From Azotosporobacter soli (lineage in GTDB: Bacteria; Bacillota; Negativicutes; SG130), in NCBI RefSeq assembly GCF_030542965.1, contig NZ_JAUAOA010000007.1:62001-126000 (forward strand): a stretch of 64,000 nucleotides of DNA, read 5' to 3'. Positions 25,583 to 35,545 of the stretch are shown piece after piece. Under the pieces are notes generated by a model, which saw nothing but the letters and a program-made list of their open reading frames with translations, searched no databases and had not been told where the DNA came from. Within the stretch, counting starts at the first letter, position 1. Each line of letters starts with the position of its first letter. The position numbers and the translations under genes were made by a program.

Positions 25583-27334
25583 ATGCAATTAGATGGCTTA
25601 TCCTTATCCGCCTTGGTTGCGGAATTACATAATCAATTAACCGGCGGTCGCATCGACCGGGTTTTTCAACTTGACGCCTGTTCACTACTGCTTTGGGTCC
25701 GCAACCACAATCAGGATTTCCCCGTCTGGCTTTCCGCTGCGCCAAGTCAACCTGACATCCAGATTTTAAGCAAGATTCCGGAAAACCCTGCCGCGCCGCC
25801 CGCATTTTGCATGTTGCTGCGCAAGCATCTCGAAGATGGACGCATCATGTCCGTCAGCCAACAAGGATTAGACCGGATCATTCATCTCGACATCGATATC
25901 CGCGGCGAAGGCGGACGCATCATCACGAAGACTTTGGTTGTCGAATTGATGGGCAAGCACAGTAACATCATCCTTGTACAGGATGGTCAAATTATTGATT
26001 CGGTTCGCCGCGTCAGCTATCAGCTCAGCCGCTTTCGCCAGGTACTGCCGAACCGCCCTTATCTTTCGCCCCCCGGCCAGGAACGTCTGCCTGCCGCCGA
26101 AACACCCTGGCCAGAGATACAAACAGCGCTGCTGACACTATTTGCCGATCTGCCGCTGCACAAAGCGCTACTGCAAGCAGTCAACGGCCTCGGCCCAATC
26201 AGCATCCGCGAAATACTCTGGCGCGCCGGACTCCCTCAGCAATTAACGCCAGTCCGCCTCGAAGAATCAGATTGGCGCACGCTCCAGGATGCATGGCAGG
26301 AATTGTTCGCCCAGTTGGCAGCCGCCGAATATGAACCGACGGTCGCCACTTCTGCCGAAGGCCGGTTTCTGGCTGCCGCCTGCTTTAAACTGCACCATCT
26401 GAGCGAACAAACTCTGCATAGCTTTCCTACGATGGCAGTCGCAACCGACTTCGCCCGCGCACTGAATCCTGCGCCGCGCCGCGCTCCAAAACAAGAGGAG
26501 TTGCTGCATCAGGTCACCGACTTACTGCAGCGCCAAAAGCATAAATACCCGCTCCTGCAGCAAGAGCTGACCGCTGCCGAAGACTGCGATCAATGGCGAC
26601 GCGCCGGTGATATCTTGATGTCACACCTGCACCTCGTCCCCACCGGCAAGAGCGAAGTGACATTGCCTGATATTTACAGCGAATCCGCCTCGGCCAGCAT
26701 CACACTCTCCTTACAACCACTGCGCACAGCCATCGATAATGCACAAGCCTATTATAACCGTTACACCAAAGGCAAGCGTGCGCAGGAACTGCTGCGTCAA
26801 CAACTCAGTCAATGCAGCCAGGACATCGCCTATTTGGAGAGTGTTCTGCAGGCTGCCGAACAAGCGGAAACAATGGCCGAGTTCGCTGAAATCCGCTTGG
26901 AATTGATCAGTCAAGGCTATCAAAAGGCCGAAGGCAAGAAAAAACCGAGCCAACTTCCCGCGAAGCCTCTTTCACTCACGCTGCCGAATGGCACTGCGCT
27001 ATTAATCGGTAAGAACAACCGGCAAAACGACCTCGTAACCTTTAAATTAAGCCAAACGAATGACCTTTGGTTTCACACGAAGGACATTCCCGGTTCCCAT
27101 GTAATTCTGCGCATAGAGGGCGCCGCGGCTTCGGAAAGCGACATCCATACCGCCGCGCTTCTTGCAGCCCATTTCAGTAAAAGCCGCGGTTCTTCGAACG
27201 TACCAGTCGATTACACACAGCGCCGTTACGTCAAAAAACCAAACGGCGCCAAACCCGGCTTCGTAATCTACGATCATCAACAGACACTATATGTGACGCC
27301 TGATGAAAATGCCTTGGAGAAATATCTGAAATGA
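25583..27334 (+). CDS. rqcH: Ribosome quality control protein RqcH (NFACT/Rqc2 family)
   Basis: Binds 50S subunits carrying stalled peptidyl-tRNA and recruits tRNA-Ala to add poly-alanine tails that mark the peptide for proteolysis. The 583-aa protein has NFACT-N (about 1-180, starting LDGLSLSALVAEL), helix-hairpin-helix and coiled-coil segments (about 200-440) and NFACT-R (about 460-565; GRNNxQND-like GKNNRQNDLVTFK, DLWFHTKDIPGSHVIL). AAGGAGG lies 8 nt before the ATG. Older annotations call it fibronectin-binding protein FbpA. It is the only large gene on the plus strand and converges with pyrR. Confidence 0.94.
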   Translation: MQLDGLSLSALVAELHNQLTGGRIDRVFQLDACSLLLWVRNHNQDFPVWLSAAPSQPDIQILSKIPENPAAPPAFCMLLRKHLEDGRIMSVSQQGLDRIIHLDIDIRGEGGRIITKTLVVELMGKHSNIILVQDGQIIDSVRRVSYQLSRFRQVLPNRPYLSPPGQERLPAAETPWPEIQTALLTLFADLPLHKALLQAVNGLGPISIREILWRAGLPQQLTPVRLEESDWRTLQDAWQELFAQLAAAEYEPTVATSAEGRFLAAACFKLHHLSEQTLHSFPTMAVATDFARALNPAPRRAPKQEELLHQVTDLLQRQKHKYPLLQQELTAAEDCDQWRRAGDILMSHLHLVPTGKSEVTLPDIYSESASASITLSLQPLRTAIDNAQAYYNRYTKGKRAQELLRQQLSQCSQDIAYLESVLQAAEQAETMAEFAEIRLELISQGYQKAEGKKKPSQLPAKPLSLTLPNGTALLIGKNNRQNDLVTFKLSQTNDLWFHTKDIPGSHVILRIEGAAASESDIHTAALLAAHFSKSRGSSNVPVDYTQRRYVKKPNGAKPGFVIYDHQQTLYVTPDENALEKYLK

Positions 27335-27377
27335 AGTAATCCTTGCCGATTTAATTCGCTATCGCTACCTTGAAAGC

Positions 27378-27420
27378 AAAAAGACGACGAAGCATTTGTT
27401 CTTGCTTCGTCGTCTTTTTA
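27378..27420. terminator. Bidirectional terminator between rqcH and pyrR
   Basis: AAAAGACGACGAAGCA and TGCTTCGTCGTCTTTT form a long stem with A and T runs at both sides, fit to stop both convergent transcripts. Confidence 0.92.
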
Positions 27421-27426
27421 CTGCCC

Positions 27427-27990
<564 letters not shown>

Positions 27991-28932
27991 CTATCTATAT
28001 TTTTCCCTTAGGCTAACGATCACTTTTTCCATCTCGAAAGGAAGAGGCGCATAAAAGTCCATCTCCTGCCCGCTCACCGGATGGCGCAAGGTCAGCTGCG
28101 CCGAATGAAGCAACTGTCCGGCAACGTCAAACGGCGATTTGCCGCGCGGACCGTATAACGGATCGCAGACCACCGGATGACCGATATAGCTCATATGCAC
28201 CCTGATCTGATGCGTTCGACCAGTCTGTAAACGACATTCGACCAGCGTATACGCGTTGGCGAAGCGCTCTTTCACCTGAAAGCTCGTCTGAGCCGTCTTG
28301 CTGTTTTCAAAAACGACGGCCATTTTTTTCCGGTCATTCGGGTGGCGTCCAATCGGAGCTTTGATAATCCCCTTATCTTCAGGGATCGAACCGTGCAGCA
28401 AGGCAACGTATCGCCGCACCGCACTTCGGCTGCCGATCTGCTCCGCCAGCGACAGATGGGCAGCGTCATTTTTCGCCACCACCATTACGCCGGTGGTATC
28501 TTTATCGAGGCGATGCACAATGCCGGGACGTATCACGCCGTTGATGCCGGATAAATCCTTACAGTGCGCAAGCAACGCATTGACTAACGTACCGCTTGCA
28601 TTTCCAGCCGCAGGATGAACAACCATCCCTCTGGCTTTATTGACGACCAGAAAATCGCTGTCTTCATACAAAATATCAAGCGGGATTTCTTCCGCCTTTA
28701 CCTCAAGCGGTTCCGGCGGCGGGACGTTAACGACGACGCATTCGCCGCCCTTGCTTTTATAATTCGCCTTAGCCGTCTTGCCGTTCACCTGCACCAGCTC
28801 GGCTTCGAGCCAGCGCTGTACCGCAGCGCGCGAAACATCGCCGATATGCTCACAAATCAGGACATCCAGTCGCCGGCCTTTTTCCTCGGCTGTCAACGTC
28901 CATTCCAATCTTATTCCATCCATCTCGTTCAT
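27991..28932 (-). CDS. rluD: RluD-family 23S rRNA pseudouridine synthase
   Basis: Isomerises uridines to pseudouridine in rRNA. The 313-aa protein has an N-terminal S4 RNA-binding domain (about 10-75) and a catalytic domain with HRLDKDTTGVMVVAK, whose aspartate is the nucleophile, and RTHQIRVHM. The ATG at 28932 overlaps the lspA stop (ATGA); upstream TTG and downstream ATG codons are possible. Exact target uridines cannot be read from sequence; Bacillus homologues next to lspA are called ylyB. Confidence 0.93.
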   Translation of the reverse strand: MNEMDGIRLEWTLTAEEKGRRLDVLICEHIGDVSRAAVQRWLEAELVQVNGKTAKANYKSKGGECVVVNVPPPEPLEVKAEEIPLDILYEDSDFLVVNKARGMVVHPAAGNASGTLVNALLAHCKDLSGINGVIRPGIVHRLDKDTTGVMVVAKNDAAHLSLAEQIGSRSAVRRYVALLHGSIPEDKGIIKAPIGRHPNDRKKMAVVFENSKTAQTSFQVKERFANAYTLVECRLQTGRTHQIRVHMSYIGHPVVCDPLYGPRGKSPFDVAGQLLHSAQLTLRHPVSGQEMDFYAPLPFEMEKVIVSLREKYR

Positions 28933-29369
28933 TCCTTTACCCTGTCGCTTTGCCAAATGTCCCAGGTCATCAACGCGACGCCGCAGACAATGGCTATATC
29001 GGCCACATTAAACACCGGCCAAATTCGAAAGTCAAAAAAATCCACTACATATCCAGTCCGCAAGCGATCAATGACGTTGCCCACGGCTCCGCTTGTCATC
29101 AGCGTCATGCCCCACCGCAAGTAAATTCTCTGTTTGGGCAACCGCGGATACAGGTATGCGACCAGCGCAATCAAAACGACCGCTATCGCCAGGAAAAAGC
29201 CCGTCTTGTATTTGAACAAGCCGAATGCGGCTCCCGGATTCAGCACATAGGTAATGTGAAAAATTCCGTTAATCACGGGCAACGAAGTTTCAGGAAACAT
29301 GTTCAACGAAATGTAATATTTCGTCAACTGATCCAACGCCACTATGAGTATGATTACCAACCAAACCAC
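28929..29369 (-). CDS. lspA: Lipoprotein signal peptidase (signal peptidase II)
   Basis: Cleaves signal peptides of prolipoproteins. The protein (146 aa from the chosen start) has four membrane helices and both catalytic aspartates, in GNVIDR and FNVADI, plus DQLTKY near the N terminus. I chose GTG 29369 because GGAG lies 7 nt upstream and the start then matches the family. The ATG at 29405 would add 12 residues, has no ribosome site and would leave only about 11 nt after the -10 at 29423. Pairs with rluD and pyrR. Confidence 0.93.
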   Translation of the reverse strand: MVWLVIILIVALDQLTKYYISLNMFPETSLPVINGIFHITYVLNPGAAFGLFKYKTGFFLAIAVVLIALVAYLYPRLPKQRIYLRWGMTLMTSGAVGNVIDRLRTGYVVDFFDFRIWPVFNVADIAIVCGVALMTWDIWQSDRVKE

Positions 29370-29422
29370 TCTGTATCTCCATTCTTTACTCAGACTCACC
29401 AGCATCAGCCGGATAGTACTAT

Positions 29423-29428
29423 ATTATA
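29423..29428 (-). promoter_or_regulatory. Candidate -10 element for lspA-rluD-pyrR
   Basis: A perfect TATAAT on the minus strand right after a terminator stem. The -35 would fall inside the terminator arm and is poor. Because the terminator closes the upstream gene, a promoter is expected here. Confidence 0.5.
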
Positions 29429-29430
29429 CA

Positions 29431-29487
29431 AAAATAAGCAAAAGGTAAAGGATAGCCGCTTAATTTGTGCTATCCTTTACCTTTTGC
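29431..29487 (-). terminator. Terminator overlapping the 3' end of the CMD-family gene
   Basis: An 18-bp perfect stem (29438..29455 with 29470..29487). On the minus strand it is followed by TTATTTTTG. The stop codon of the CMD gene lies in the loop, so the 5' arm is coding. Confidence 0.85.
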
Positions 29488-29852
29488 GTTGCTGTTATTT
29501 TCTCTAAAAATTGCAGTAGAGGCATTATTTTAACCAGTACCGGAGCGCCGCGAAGCCATACTTGCTGCTGCAGCGTCTCTTTTATCTCCGCCTGCGTTGC
29601 GCCACAGCGCAGTGCTTTGAGAAGTTCCATCCGCGCACGATAGTCCTCATCGCCATATACCGCAGTCGCCAGCGCCATCAGATAACGATATTTCAGCGGA
29701 ATTTCTCCCTCGCCCCACGTCAGTCCATGAAATTTTTCCATGACTTCGCCCATTTCCGTTCCGAGTTGCGCGGCACTGATCATGCATGGCGGCGTAAAAC
29801 CAAAATGCTCTTCAAACAGTTTTTTCAACTCTTGCGCATTCAAATCCGACAT
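29460..29852 (-). CDS. Carboxymuconolactone decarboxylase (CMD)-family protein
   Basis: A 130-aa all-helical protein with the CMD/AhpD-like core (about 30-115: EKFHGLTWGEGEIPLKYRYL, ALRCGATQAEIKETLQQ). AhpD peroxidase partners have a catalytic CxxC; here only one cysteine (RCGAT) stands in that place, so peroxidase activity is doubtful. The ATG at 29852 has AGGGAGG 7 nt upstream. It lies between the ferredoxin gene and lspA, on the same strand, with its own terminator. Substrate unknown. Confidence 0.85.
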   Translation of the reverse strand: MSDLNAQELKKLFEEHFGFTPPCMISAAQLGTEMGEVMEKFHGLTWGEGEIPLKYRYLMALATAVYGDEDYRARMELLKALRCGATQAEIKETLQQQVWLRGAPVLVKIMPLLQFLEKITATQKVKDSTN

Positions 29853-29958
29853 ATTCATCCCTCCCTTATCTACACTATAATGCAAGCAACGCTAATAAGC
29901 TGTGATTTGCATCATATCCGCATTAAACAAGTTGAGCCCTGCACGCTCCGTTTAAACG

Positions 29959-29990
29959 ACAAAACGCCCCGACCGATTGGCCAGGGCGTT
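29959..29990 (-). terminator. Ferredoxin gene terminator
   Basis: On the minus strand AACGCCC pairs with GGGCGTT, followed by TTG, starting 14 bp after the ferredoxin stop. Confidence 0.75.
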
Positions 29991-30003
29991 CTGTTGCAGT
30001 GCA

Positions 30004-30168
30004 TTATTCTGCGCTGATTGCTCCTACCGGGCAAGTGGATGCGCAAGAACCGCAATCGATGCATTTTTCGTCGATGACGTATTGAGCGTCACCTTCGGAA
30101 ATAGCTTCTACTGGGCATACAGGAGCACAAGCTCCGCATTTGATACATTCGCTGCTGATTTTATACAT
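30004..30168 (-). CDS. 2[4Fe-4S] ferredoxin, clostridial type
   Basis: Low-potential electron carrier of anaerobic metabolism. The short frame translates to 54 aa, MYKISSECIKCGACAPVCPV at the start, and has two complete CxxCxxCxxxCP motifs (CIKCGACAPVCP and CIDCGSCASTCP), each binding one 4Fe-4S cluster. Length and spacing match clostridial ferredoxins. GGGAGGTG lies 10 nt before the ATG, and the gene has a candidate promoter and terminator, so it is probably a single-gene unit. Confidence 0.96.
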   Translation of the reverse strand: MYKISSECIKCGACAPVCPVEAISEGDAQYVIDEKCIDCGSCASTCPVGAISAE

Positions 30169-30205
30169 AGCTCGTTTTCACCTCCCCCAGATTAATCACG
30201 ATACT

Positions 30206-30211
30206 ATTATA
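30206..30211 (-). promoter_or_regulatory. Candidate -10 element for the ferredoxin gene
   Basis: A perfect TATAAT on the minus strand 37 bp upstream of the ferredoxin ATG. No clear -35 at 17 bp. Confidence 0.4.
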
Positions 30212-30259
30212 ACCTCCGCCACCAATAATTCCTAGCCACAAAATAGATTTTTCTCCTGA

Positions 30260-30964
30260 TTATTTTTTCCCATTTTCTTCAATTCGCAAACGACGCTGGC
30301 TCCAATAATAAAGACCCAGTGCAAAAACAGCCGCTAAAAGCGTTAATGCGGCGGCACCTCGCCAGTTGCGCTGCAGTTCCTGCCCAAGGTAAGAATACAA
30401 TAGAATCGGCGGCGTCTGCCCGGTAGCCGTCGCTAACAAATAGCGTGAGAATGGCAAACCGGTCAATCCTGCACTGTAACTGATCACTTTGAAAGGCATG
30501 AGCGGCGTTAATCGGGTAAGAAATATCAAGACAAAGCCTTGCTGATCAAGAAATTTTTCAATCCTCTTCACCCATTGCGCTTCGCTTAGACAACCCAGCC
30601 ACGGCCGTCCGAACCAGCGAGCCAGATAAAAATCCAACCCAGCTCCAAACAAAGCACCCACCCATGAGTAAAGCGCACCGTATTGCCAACCGAACAACCA
30701 CGCATTAACCAGTGTAAGAAAGAGCCCCGGGACAAATGGAATCACGCTTTGCAACGTCATCAAAGCAATACTTGTCAGCGGTGCCCATTGTCCATAGGCA
30801 AGAATCATTTGGCGAATGCCAACAAAATCGTGACGTTTTATCAGCCACAGCCCCCGCGCTAAAAAGTCGCGCACAAAATCAAGCTGCCAGCCAATGCCGA
30901 CCAACAGCAAAAAAAATGCTACGCGCAGCAAATAAAGACGCAGCCCCATCTTGCACAAAGCCAT
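30260..30964 (-). CDS. TVP38/TMEM64-family (VTT domain) membrane protein
   Basis: Integral membrane protein of 234 aa with about six hydrophobic segments and the VTT core: PFVPGLFLTLVNAWLFG, GAGLDFYLARWFGRPW and FLTRLTPLMPFKVISYSAGLTG. Relatives are proposed lipid scramblases or transporters (DedA superfamily). A GGGAGGG site precedes the ATG. It stands alone between the ileS terminator and the ferredoxin gene; substrate and role here are unknown. Confidence 0.88.
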   Translation of the reverse strand: MALCKMGLRLYLLRVAFFLLLVGIGWQLDFVRDFLARGLWLIKRHDFVGIRQMILAYGQWAPLTSIALMTLQSVIPFVPGLFLTLVNAWLFGWQYGALYSWVGALFGAGLDFYLARWFGRPWLGCLSEAQWVKRIEKFLDQQGFVLIFLTRLTPLMPFKVISYSAGLTGLPFSRYLLATATGQTPPILLYSYLGQELQRNWRGAAALTLLAAVFALGLYYWSQRRLRIEENGKK

Positions 30965-31071
30965 CCGAGTCCCTCCCTGTCCTACTCTATATTACCGTTA
31001 GCCAATCATCTCTCTTTTCCTGCCGCATAAACAACAATTCCATTGCACGCATTCCCAACACTTTTTAGCAA

Positions 31072-31122
31072 AATAATAACAAGAGACTCCGCAGCCAATT
31101 GGCCACGGAGTCTCTTGTTATT
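31072..31122 (-). terminator. ileS terminator overlapping its stop codon
   Basis: A 17-bp perfect stem (31075..31091 with 31106..31122). The minus strand continues as TTATTATTTTGC. The 5' arm begins inside the ileS stop codon. Confidence 0.9.
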
Positions 31123-33907
31123 AGCGCAGCGCCTGTGCGCAACGCTTGCAAACCGTTGGATGTTCGGCATCTTGGCCGATTGTGTCGGCATAAAGCCAGC
31201 AGCGCTCACATTTTTCGCCGTCTGCCGCGACAACGCGCAGCGCCAGATCAAAGCCTTCCGGTTTGCAGGCCTCTGCAGAAGCTTGTTCCAAACCGGCATG
31301 AATCTGTACTTTGGAAACAATCAACAGTGTCGCCAATTCCTTCTCGCCGAGCTGACTGAGCAGCGCTAGCGTATCACCACTTGCCCAAAGTTGCAATGCC
31401 GCATCAAGCGAATGTCCGATGACCTTGTCGCGTCGTGCGCCTTCGAGCACCTTGGTTATTTCTCCGCGCAGCTCCAAAAGTTTCGTCCATTTTTCTTCCA
31501 GTGCTCCGTCCAAATGTTCCAGCTTTGCTTCCGGCCAGTCGGCCAATTGAACGCATTCTTCCATACCTGCTTCTTTCGGCATGAATTTCCAGATTTCATC
31601 GGCCGTAAACGTCAATACAGGCGCTAATAGGACGACTAATGTCTTGAGAATTTCATACATCGCCGTCTGCGCAGCGCGACGTTCTACCGAATCCGCCTTC
31701 GCAGTATAAATACGATCTTTCAGCACGTCAAGATAAATCGAACTCAAATCGACAGTGCAAAAATTATGGATCGTATGATAGATCACATGGAATTCATAGT
31801 CTTCATAAGCCTTCGTCACACGCTGGTTCACCTGTTCAAGACGCATCAGCGCCCAACGGTCAATTTCCAGCAAATTAGCCGCTGCCACTTTATCCTTGTT
31901 CGGATCAAAGTCATTCAAGCTGCCGAGCAGATAGCGGAAGGTATTACGAATCTTGCGATATACTTCCGACAGCTGTTTGAGGATATCATTAGAAATACGG
32001 ATATCCGCCTGATAATCCGCCGATGCGACCCAAAGACGCAGAACGTCCGCGCCGTATTTCTTGATTACATCCGCAGGGAAAATAACATTACCGATCGATT
32101 TTGACATCTTGCGGCCTTCACCATCGACGACAAAGCCGTGCGTCAGTACCGCTTTGTAAGGCGCAACGCCACGCGTCGCAACGGAGGTCAGCAGGGAAGA
32201 CTGAAACCATCCACGGTGCTGATCACTGCCTTCCAGATATAAATCCGCCGGCCAGGAAAGCTCCGGACGTTGTTCCAGTACAGCTGCATGGCTCGATCCA
32301 CTGTCAAACCAGACGTCCATGATATCGGTCTCTTTGCGGAAACCGCTCTTTTGGCAATGCGGGCAGGCATACCCCTCCGGTAATATTTCTTCCGCGCTCT
32401 TAGCCCACCAGGCATCGGCGCCTTCAGCACGGAACAATTCCTTGACCGCTGTAATCGTGTCGTCATTGATAATGTGTTCATGGCAGGAATTACAATAGAA
32501 GATCGGAATAGGTACGCCCCAGACGCGTTGGCGCGAAATGCACCAGTCGTTGCGGTCGGCCACCATATTGTTAATCCGTTCCTGACCCCAGCCGGGAACC
32601 CATTTCACATCACGAATCGCATCCAACGCCGCTTTGCGGAATCCTTCGACCGAAGCAAACCACTGCTCCGTCGCCCGATAAATAATCGGATTCTTGCAGC
32701 GCCAACAATGTGCGTATTGATGCCGGACCGAACTCTTGCCAAGCAAAGCATTACCGGCAGCGAGTTCCTTGATAATCGGCACATTGGCATCTTCTACGGC
32801 CAAGCCTTCGAATTTTCCGCCTTCGGCTGTGAAGCGTCCCGCATGGTCAACCGGATTGATGATTGGCAGGCCGTATTTTTTACCAGTCTCAAAGTCGTCC
32901 GGGCCATGGCCAGGAGCGGTATGTACGCAACCGGTACCCTGTTCGAGCGTCACATAATCCGCAAGAACGATCGGCGACAAACGGTCGATGAACGGGTGCG
33001 CAAACGTCATCCCAGACAACTCTTGGCCCTGCATCGTTTTCAAGATCGTGTACTCCGTCATTTTGGTCGCTTCTGCAACCGACTGTACCATTTCTTTCGC
33101 CACCAGATAAACTTCATCGCCGGACTGCAGCCAGACATATTCAAACTCCGGGTGCACTGCAATCGCGACGTTAGATGGCATCGTCCATGGCGTCGTTGTC
33201 CAGATCACCGCATAGGCCTTGTCTTTAGCGATGCCAGGCGGCAACAGACCGAGATCGTCGACAGAACGAAACTTGACGAAAATACTGTGTGATTTCTTCT
33301 CGGCATATTCGATTTCCGCTTCGGCCAATGCCGTCTCACAAGACGTACACCAGTAAACAGATTTCAGGCCTTTATAGATGTGCCCCTTCTTTGCCATTTC
33401 GCCGAATACTTCGATCTGCTTCGCTTCATATTCATGGCGCAGCGTCACATATGGATTCTCCCAGTCGCCAGCCACGCCGAGACGCTTGAAGTCGTCACGT
33501 TGTATAGCGACGTACTTTAGCGCATACTGTTGGCATTCTTTGCGCAAATCCAAAATATCGAGTTCATGGCGATTTAAGCCCAGGATTTTTATCGCAGCAT
33601 GCTCAATCGGCAAACCATGCGTGTCCCAGCCGGGTACGTACGGCGCATAATAACCTTGGTGCGATTTGTATTTGATAATGACATCCTTCAAGATCTTGTT
33701 CAACGCATGGCCAATATGAATATTGCCGTTCGCATAAGGAGGACCGTCATGCAGGATAAATGTCTTTTTACCCCGCCGTTTTTCCAATACCTTTTCGTAT
33801 GTTTTTTCCGTCTGCCATGCTTCGAGCATAGCCGGCTCCCGTTCGGGAAGATTGCCGCGCATCGGAAATTCCGTTTCCGGCAAATTTAATGTTTTGCCAT
33901 AATCCAT
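31121..33907 (-). CDS. ileS: Isoleucyl-tRNA synthetase
   Basis: Charges tRNA-Ile. The 928-aa class I enzyme has the HIGH signature ([11 protein letters not shown]), KMSKS ([10 protein letters not shown]), a CP1 editing domain between them (about 190-400), and zinc-binding cysteines both in the C-terminal tail (CERCWLY, CKRC) and in an internal YACPHC. GGAGG lies 9 nt before the ATG. It has its own promoter and an isoleucine T-box, and follows divIVA as in Bacillus. Confidence 0.98.
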   Translation of the reverse strand: MDYGKTLNLPETEFPMRGNLPEREPAMLEAWQTEKTYEKVLEKRRGKKTFILHDGPPYANGNIHIGHALNKILKDVIIKYKSHQGYYAPYVPGWDTHGLPIEHAAIKILGLNRHELDILDLRKECQQYALKYVAIQRDDFKRLGVAGDWENPYVTLRHEYEAKQIEVFGEMAKKGHIYKGLKSVYWCTSCETALAEAEIEYAEKKSHSIFVKFRSVDDLGLLPPGIAKDKAYAVIWTTTPWTMPSNVAIAVHPEFEYVWLQSGDEVYLVAKEMVQSVAEATKMTEYTILKTMQGQELSGMTFAHPFIDRLSPIVLADYVTLEQGTGCVHTAPGHGPDDFETGKKYGLPIINPVDHAGRFTAEGGKFEGLAVEDANVPIIKELAAGNALLGKSSVRHQYAHCWRCKNPIIYRATEQWFASVEGFRKAALDAIRDVKWVPGWGQERINNMVADRNDWCISRQRVWGVPIPIFYCNSCHEHIINDDTITAVKELFRAEGADAWWAKSAEEILPEGYACPHCQKSGFRKETDIMDVWFDSGSSHAAVLEQRPELSWPADLYLEGSDQHRGWFQSSLLTSVATRGVAPYKAVLTHGFVVDGEGRKMSKSIGNVIFPADVIKKYGADVLRLWVASADYQADIRISNDILKQLSEVYRKIRNTFRYLLGSLNDFDPNKDKVAAANLLEIDRWALMRLEQVNQRVTKAYEDYEFHVIYHTIHNFCTVDLSSIYLDVLKDRIYTAKADSVERRAAQTAMYEILKTLVVLLAPVLTFTADEIWKFMPKEAGMEECVQLADWPEAKLEHLDGALEEKWTKLLELRGEITKVLEGARRDKVIGHSLDAALQLWASGDTLALLSQLGEKELATLLIVSKVQIHAGLEQASAEACKPEGFDLALRVVAADGEKCERCWLYADTIGQDAEHPTVCKRCAQALR

Positions 33908-33924
33908 TAGAAAACACCTCCAAA

Positions 33925-34187
33925 ATAATACAACCCCTCATCCCCGGTAAGGGACGAGAGGTTTATTCCCGTGGTACCACCCTTTTGGTTGCCAAGTAAA
34001 AACAGCAACCGCTTGAAAACCCGCTAACGAAGGTTACCCGGCAGAGCCTAAGCCGCGAACCATGCGCAACATTCGGTCTGCTGCTCAGGAGTGATTTTCA
34101 TTTCTTTTCCCCTACCGAGCTCACACCTGCCTCGGTTCGCTGTCAGGTTAGAAAAAACTACTGTCTCCGTCATTGCATCAATATGAT
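33925..34187 (-). promoter_or_regulatory. T-box riboswitch with isoleucine specifier upstream of ileS
   Basis: On the minus strand the conserved T-box sequence AAGGGTGGTACCACGGG is at 33968..33985 with the TGGT that pairs the tRNA acceptor end. The specifier loop region reads GAAAATCACTCC, giving an ATC (Ile) codon at 34093..34095. A terminator stem with T-rich tail lies at 33932..33963. Uncharged tRNA-Ile would stabilise the antiterminator and switch on ileS. Confidence 0.95.
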
Positions 34188-34193
34188 ACATGT

Positions 34194-34222
34194 ATTATAC
34201 CTAAGTGGCCAAACTCTGTCAA
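34194..34222 (-). promoter_or_regulatory. Consensus sigma-A promoter of the ileS T-box transcript
   Basis: On the minus strand TTGACA (complement of 34217..34222) and TATAAT (complement of 34194..34199) with a 17-bp spacer: a full consensus match, directly after the divIVA stop. Confidence 0.92.
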
Positions 34223-34234
34223 CGAAGACGCTAT

Positions 34235-34687
34235 CTATTGATCTTCATCTTCCGCATCTTTGAGCAATTCAAGCTGCGCCTGGACAAGTGTACGCATCCG
34301 AGTTCGATAGACGTGAATCTGCTTTTGCAATTCTTCCTGCTCTGTTTCCAATTTGCGTACCCGGTGAGCCGCTTCATCAGACAGTTTTTGTGCAAGAACC
34401 TGCGTTTCCTTGAGCATCAGTTCCGTTTCTTTTTTCGCGTTCAACTTAACTTCTTCCGCCGTCTCTTGTGCGATCAATAGCGTATTATGCAACGTGCCTT
34501 CCATATGCTGATAATGTTCCAGCTTACTGCTAAGTCGCTCCATGTTTTCCTTGATCTCAATGTTGTCACGATAGAGCTGTTCATAATCCTTAATGACCCG
34601 ATCCAAAAACTCATCGACTTCCTGTTCGTTGTACCCGCGAAACCCGCGACGAAACTCTTTGTTGTGAATATCTAGCGGCGTTAGCAT
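34235..34687 (-). CDS. divIVA: Cell division / polar targeting protein DivIVA
   Basis: Recognises curved membrane at poles and septa. The 150-aa protein begins MLTPLDIHNKEFRRGFRGY, the conserved membrane-binding DivIVA N-terminus, with EVDEFLDRVIKDYE, followed by a long coiled coil (about 30-145). The ATG at 34687 is chosen by homology over an upstream in-frame GTG (34699) only 2 nt from AGGAG. It closes the yggS-sepF-ylmH-divIVA run. Confidence 0.94.
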   Translation of the reverse strand: MLTPLDIHNKEFRRGFRGYNEQEVDEFLDRVIKDYEQLYRDNIEIKENMERLSSKLEHYQHMEGTLHNTLLIAQETAEEVKLNAKKETELMLKETQVLAQKLSDEAAHRVRKLETEQEELQKQIHVYRTRMRTLVQAQLELLKDAEDEDQ

Positions 34688-34717
34688 TCCGCTCCTCACA
34701 CTCCTCTTTTTGCAGTA

Positions 34718-35533
34718 TTACAAAAATCGCTTTAACAGCAAGCTGATCCTGCCTTTTTTAGTCTGCCCGACAATCTCGCATACTTCTACACGACCACGTC
34801 CACGCATTGAAATGATATCGCCCTGCTTGACGGCCTGCGCCGCACTCTTTGCATCCTGCCAGTTCAACTTCAACTTATCGGCAGCAATTTCTTCCGCCAT
34901 CCGGCTGCGCGATACGCCAAAACCGGATGCGGCAACGGTGTCCAAACGAAGCGATGGTACTGTCGTTCGAATATCCTTGATTTTTTCTTCTTTCGCTGCC
35001 AGTTCCGTCAAGTCGATTTCTTTGACCTCTACAGTGGCTGCGCCAACCGTCGTAATTTGTTTAAGAAAATAGTCCTTTAACTCCACATCGACTACAACCT
35101 GGCAAGACGGCCCCTGCATAATGATGTCGCCCATCACTTCACGCTTCAAACCCAGTCCCATCAAAGCCCCCAATACGTCACGATGCGTAAGGCGGTAATA
35201 GCGTTCATCCCAGGTCAATTGGACAGCCGCCAGAGAAAAATCGGCTTCGCCGCGATATTCCTCATTTATAAAAGCCGCTCTCACACGTTCTGCCCCTTGA
35301 AAACCGCCCCACGCCTGCAGTTTCACCCTCGGATAATGTGCAGCTACCGTCTCCGCAATACTATAGCCATGCGGATCAAGAAATTCGCTGGTTTTCGCGC
35401 GTCGTCCTTTAATCGCGCCTTCCGCCAAATCAATCAGTCTGGCAGCCAGCTCACCATCGCCGCTTGCTTTATAATACCGGACAATCTTTTCCCGTTCACT
35501 CACTGGTTTCGTCCTCATTTCCTTCACGGTCAT
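34718..35533 (-). CDS. ylmH: YlmH-family S4 RNA-binding protein
   Basis: The 271-aa protein has an N-terminal RRM-like YlmH domain (about 70-170; QAWGGFQGAERVRA, HRDVLGALMGLGLKREVMGDI) and a C-terminal S4 domain (about 190-250). YlmH has been linked in Bacillus to division and, as an RqcP paralogue, to ribosome-associated quality control, which would relate it to RqcH (25583..27334). The start is uncertain; the ATG at 35533 lacks a strong ribosome site. It follows sepF by 12 bp; the usual ylmG between them is absent. Confidence 0.9.
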   Translation of the reverse strand: MTVKEMRTKPVSEREKIVRYYKASGDGELAARLIDLAEGAIKGRRAKTSEFLDPHGYSIAETVAAHYPRVKLQAWGGFQGAERVRAAFINEEYRGEADFSLAAVQLTWDERYYRLTHRDVLGALMGLGLKREVMGDIIMQGPSCQVVVDVELKDYFLKQITTVGAATVEVKEIDLTELAAKEEKIKDIRTTVPSLRLDTVAASGFGVSRSRMAEEIAADKLKLNWQDAKSAAQAVKQGDIISMRGRGRVEVCEIVGQTKKGRISLLLKRFL

Positions 35534-35545
35534 TAGCTAACTCTT

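Noticed and set aside
32474-33292. 272-aa plus-strand open frame
   Set aside because: Antisense to ileS; composition follows the codon pattern of the real gene on the other strand.
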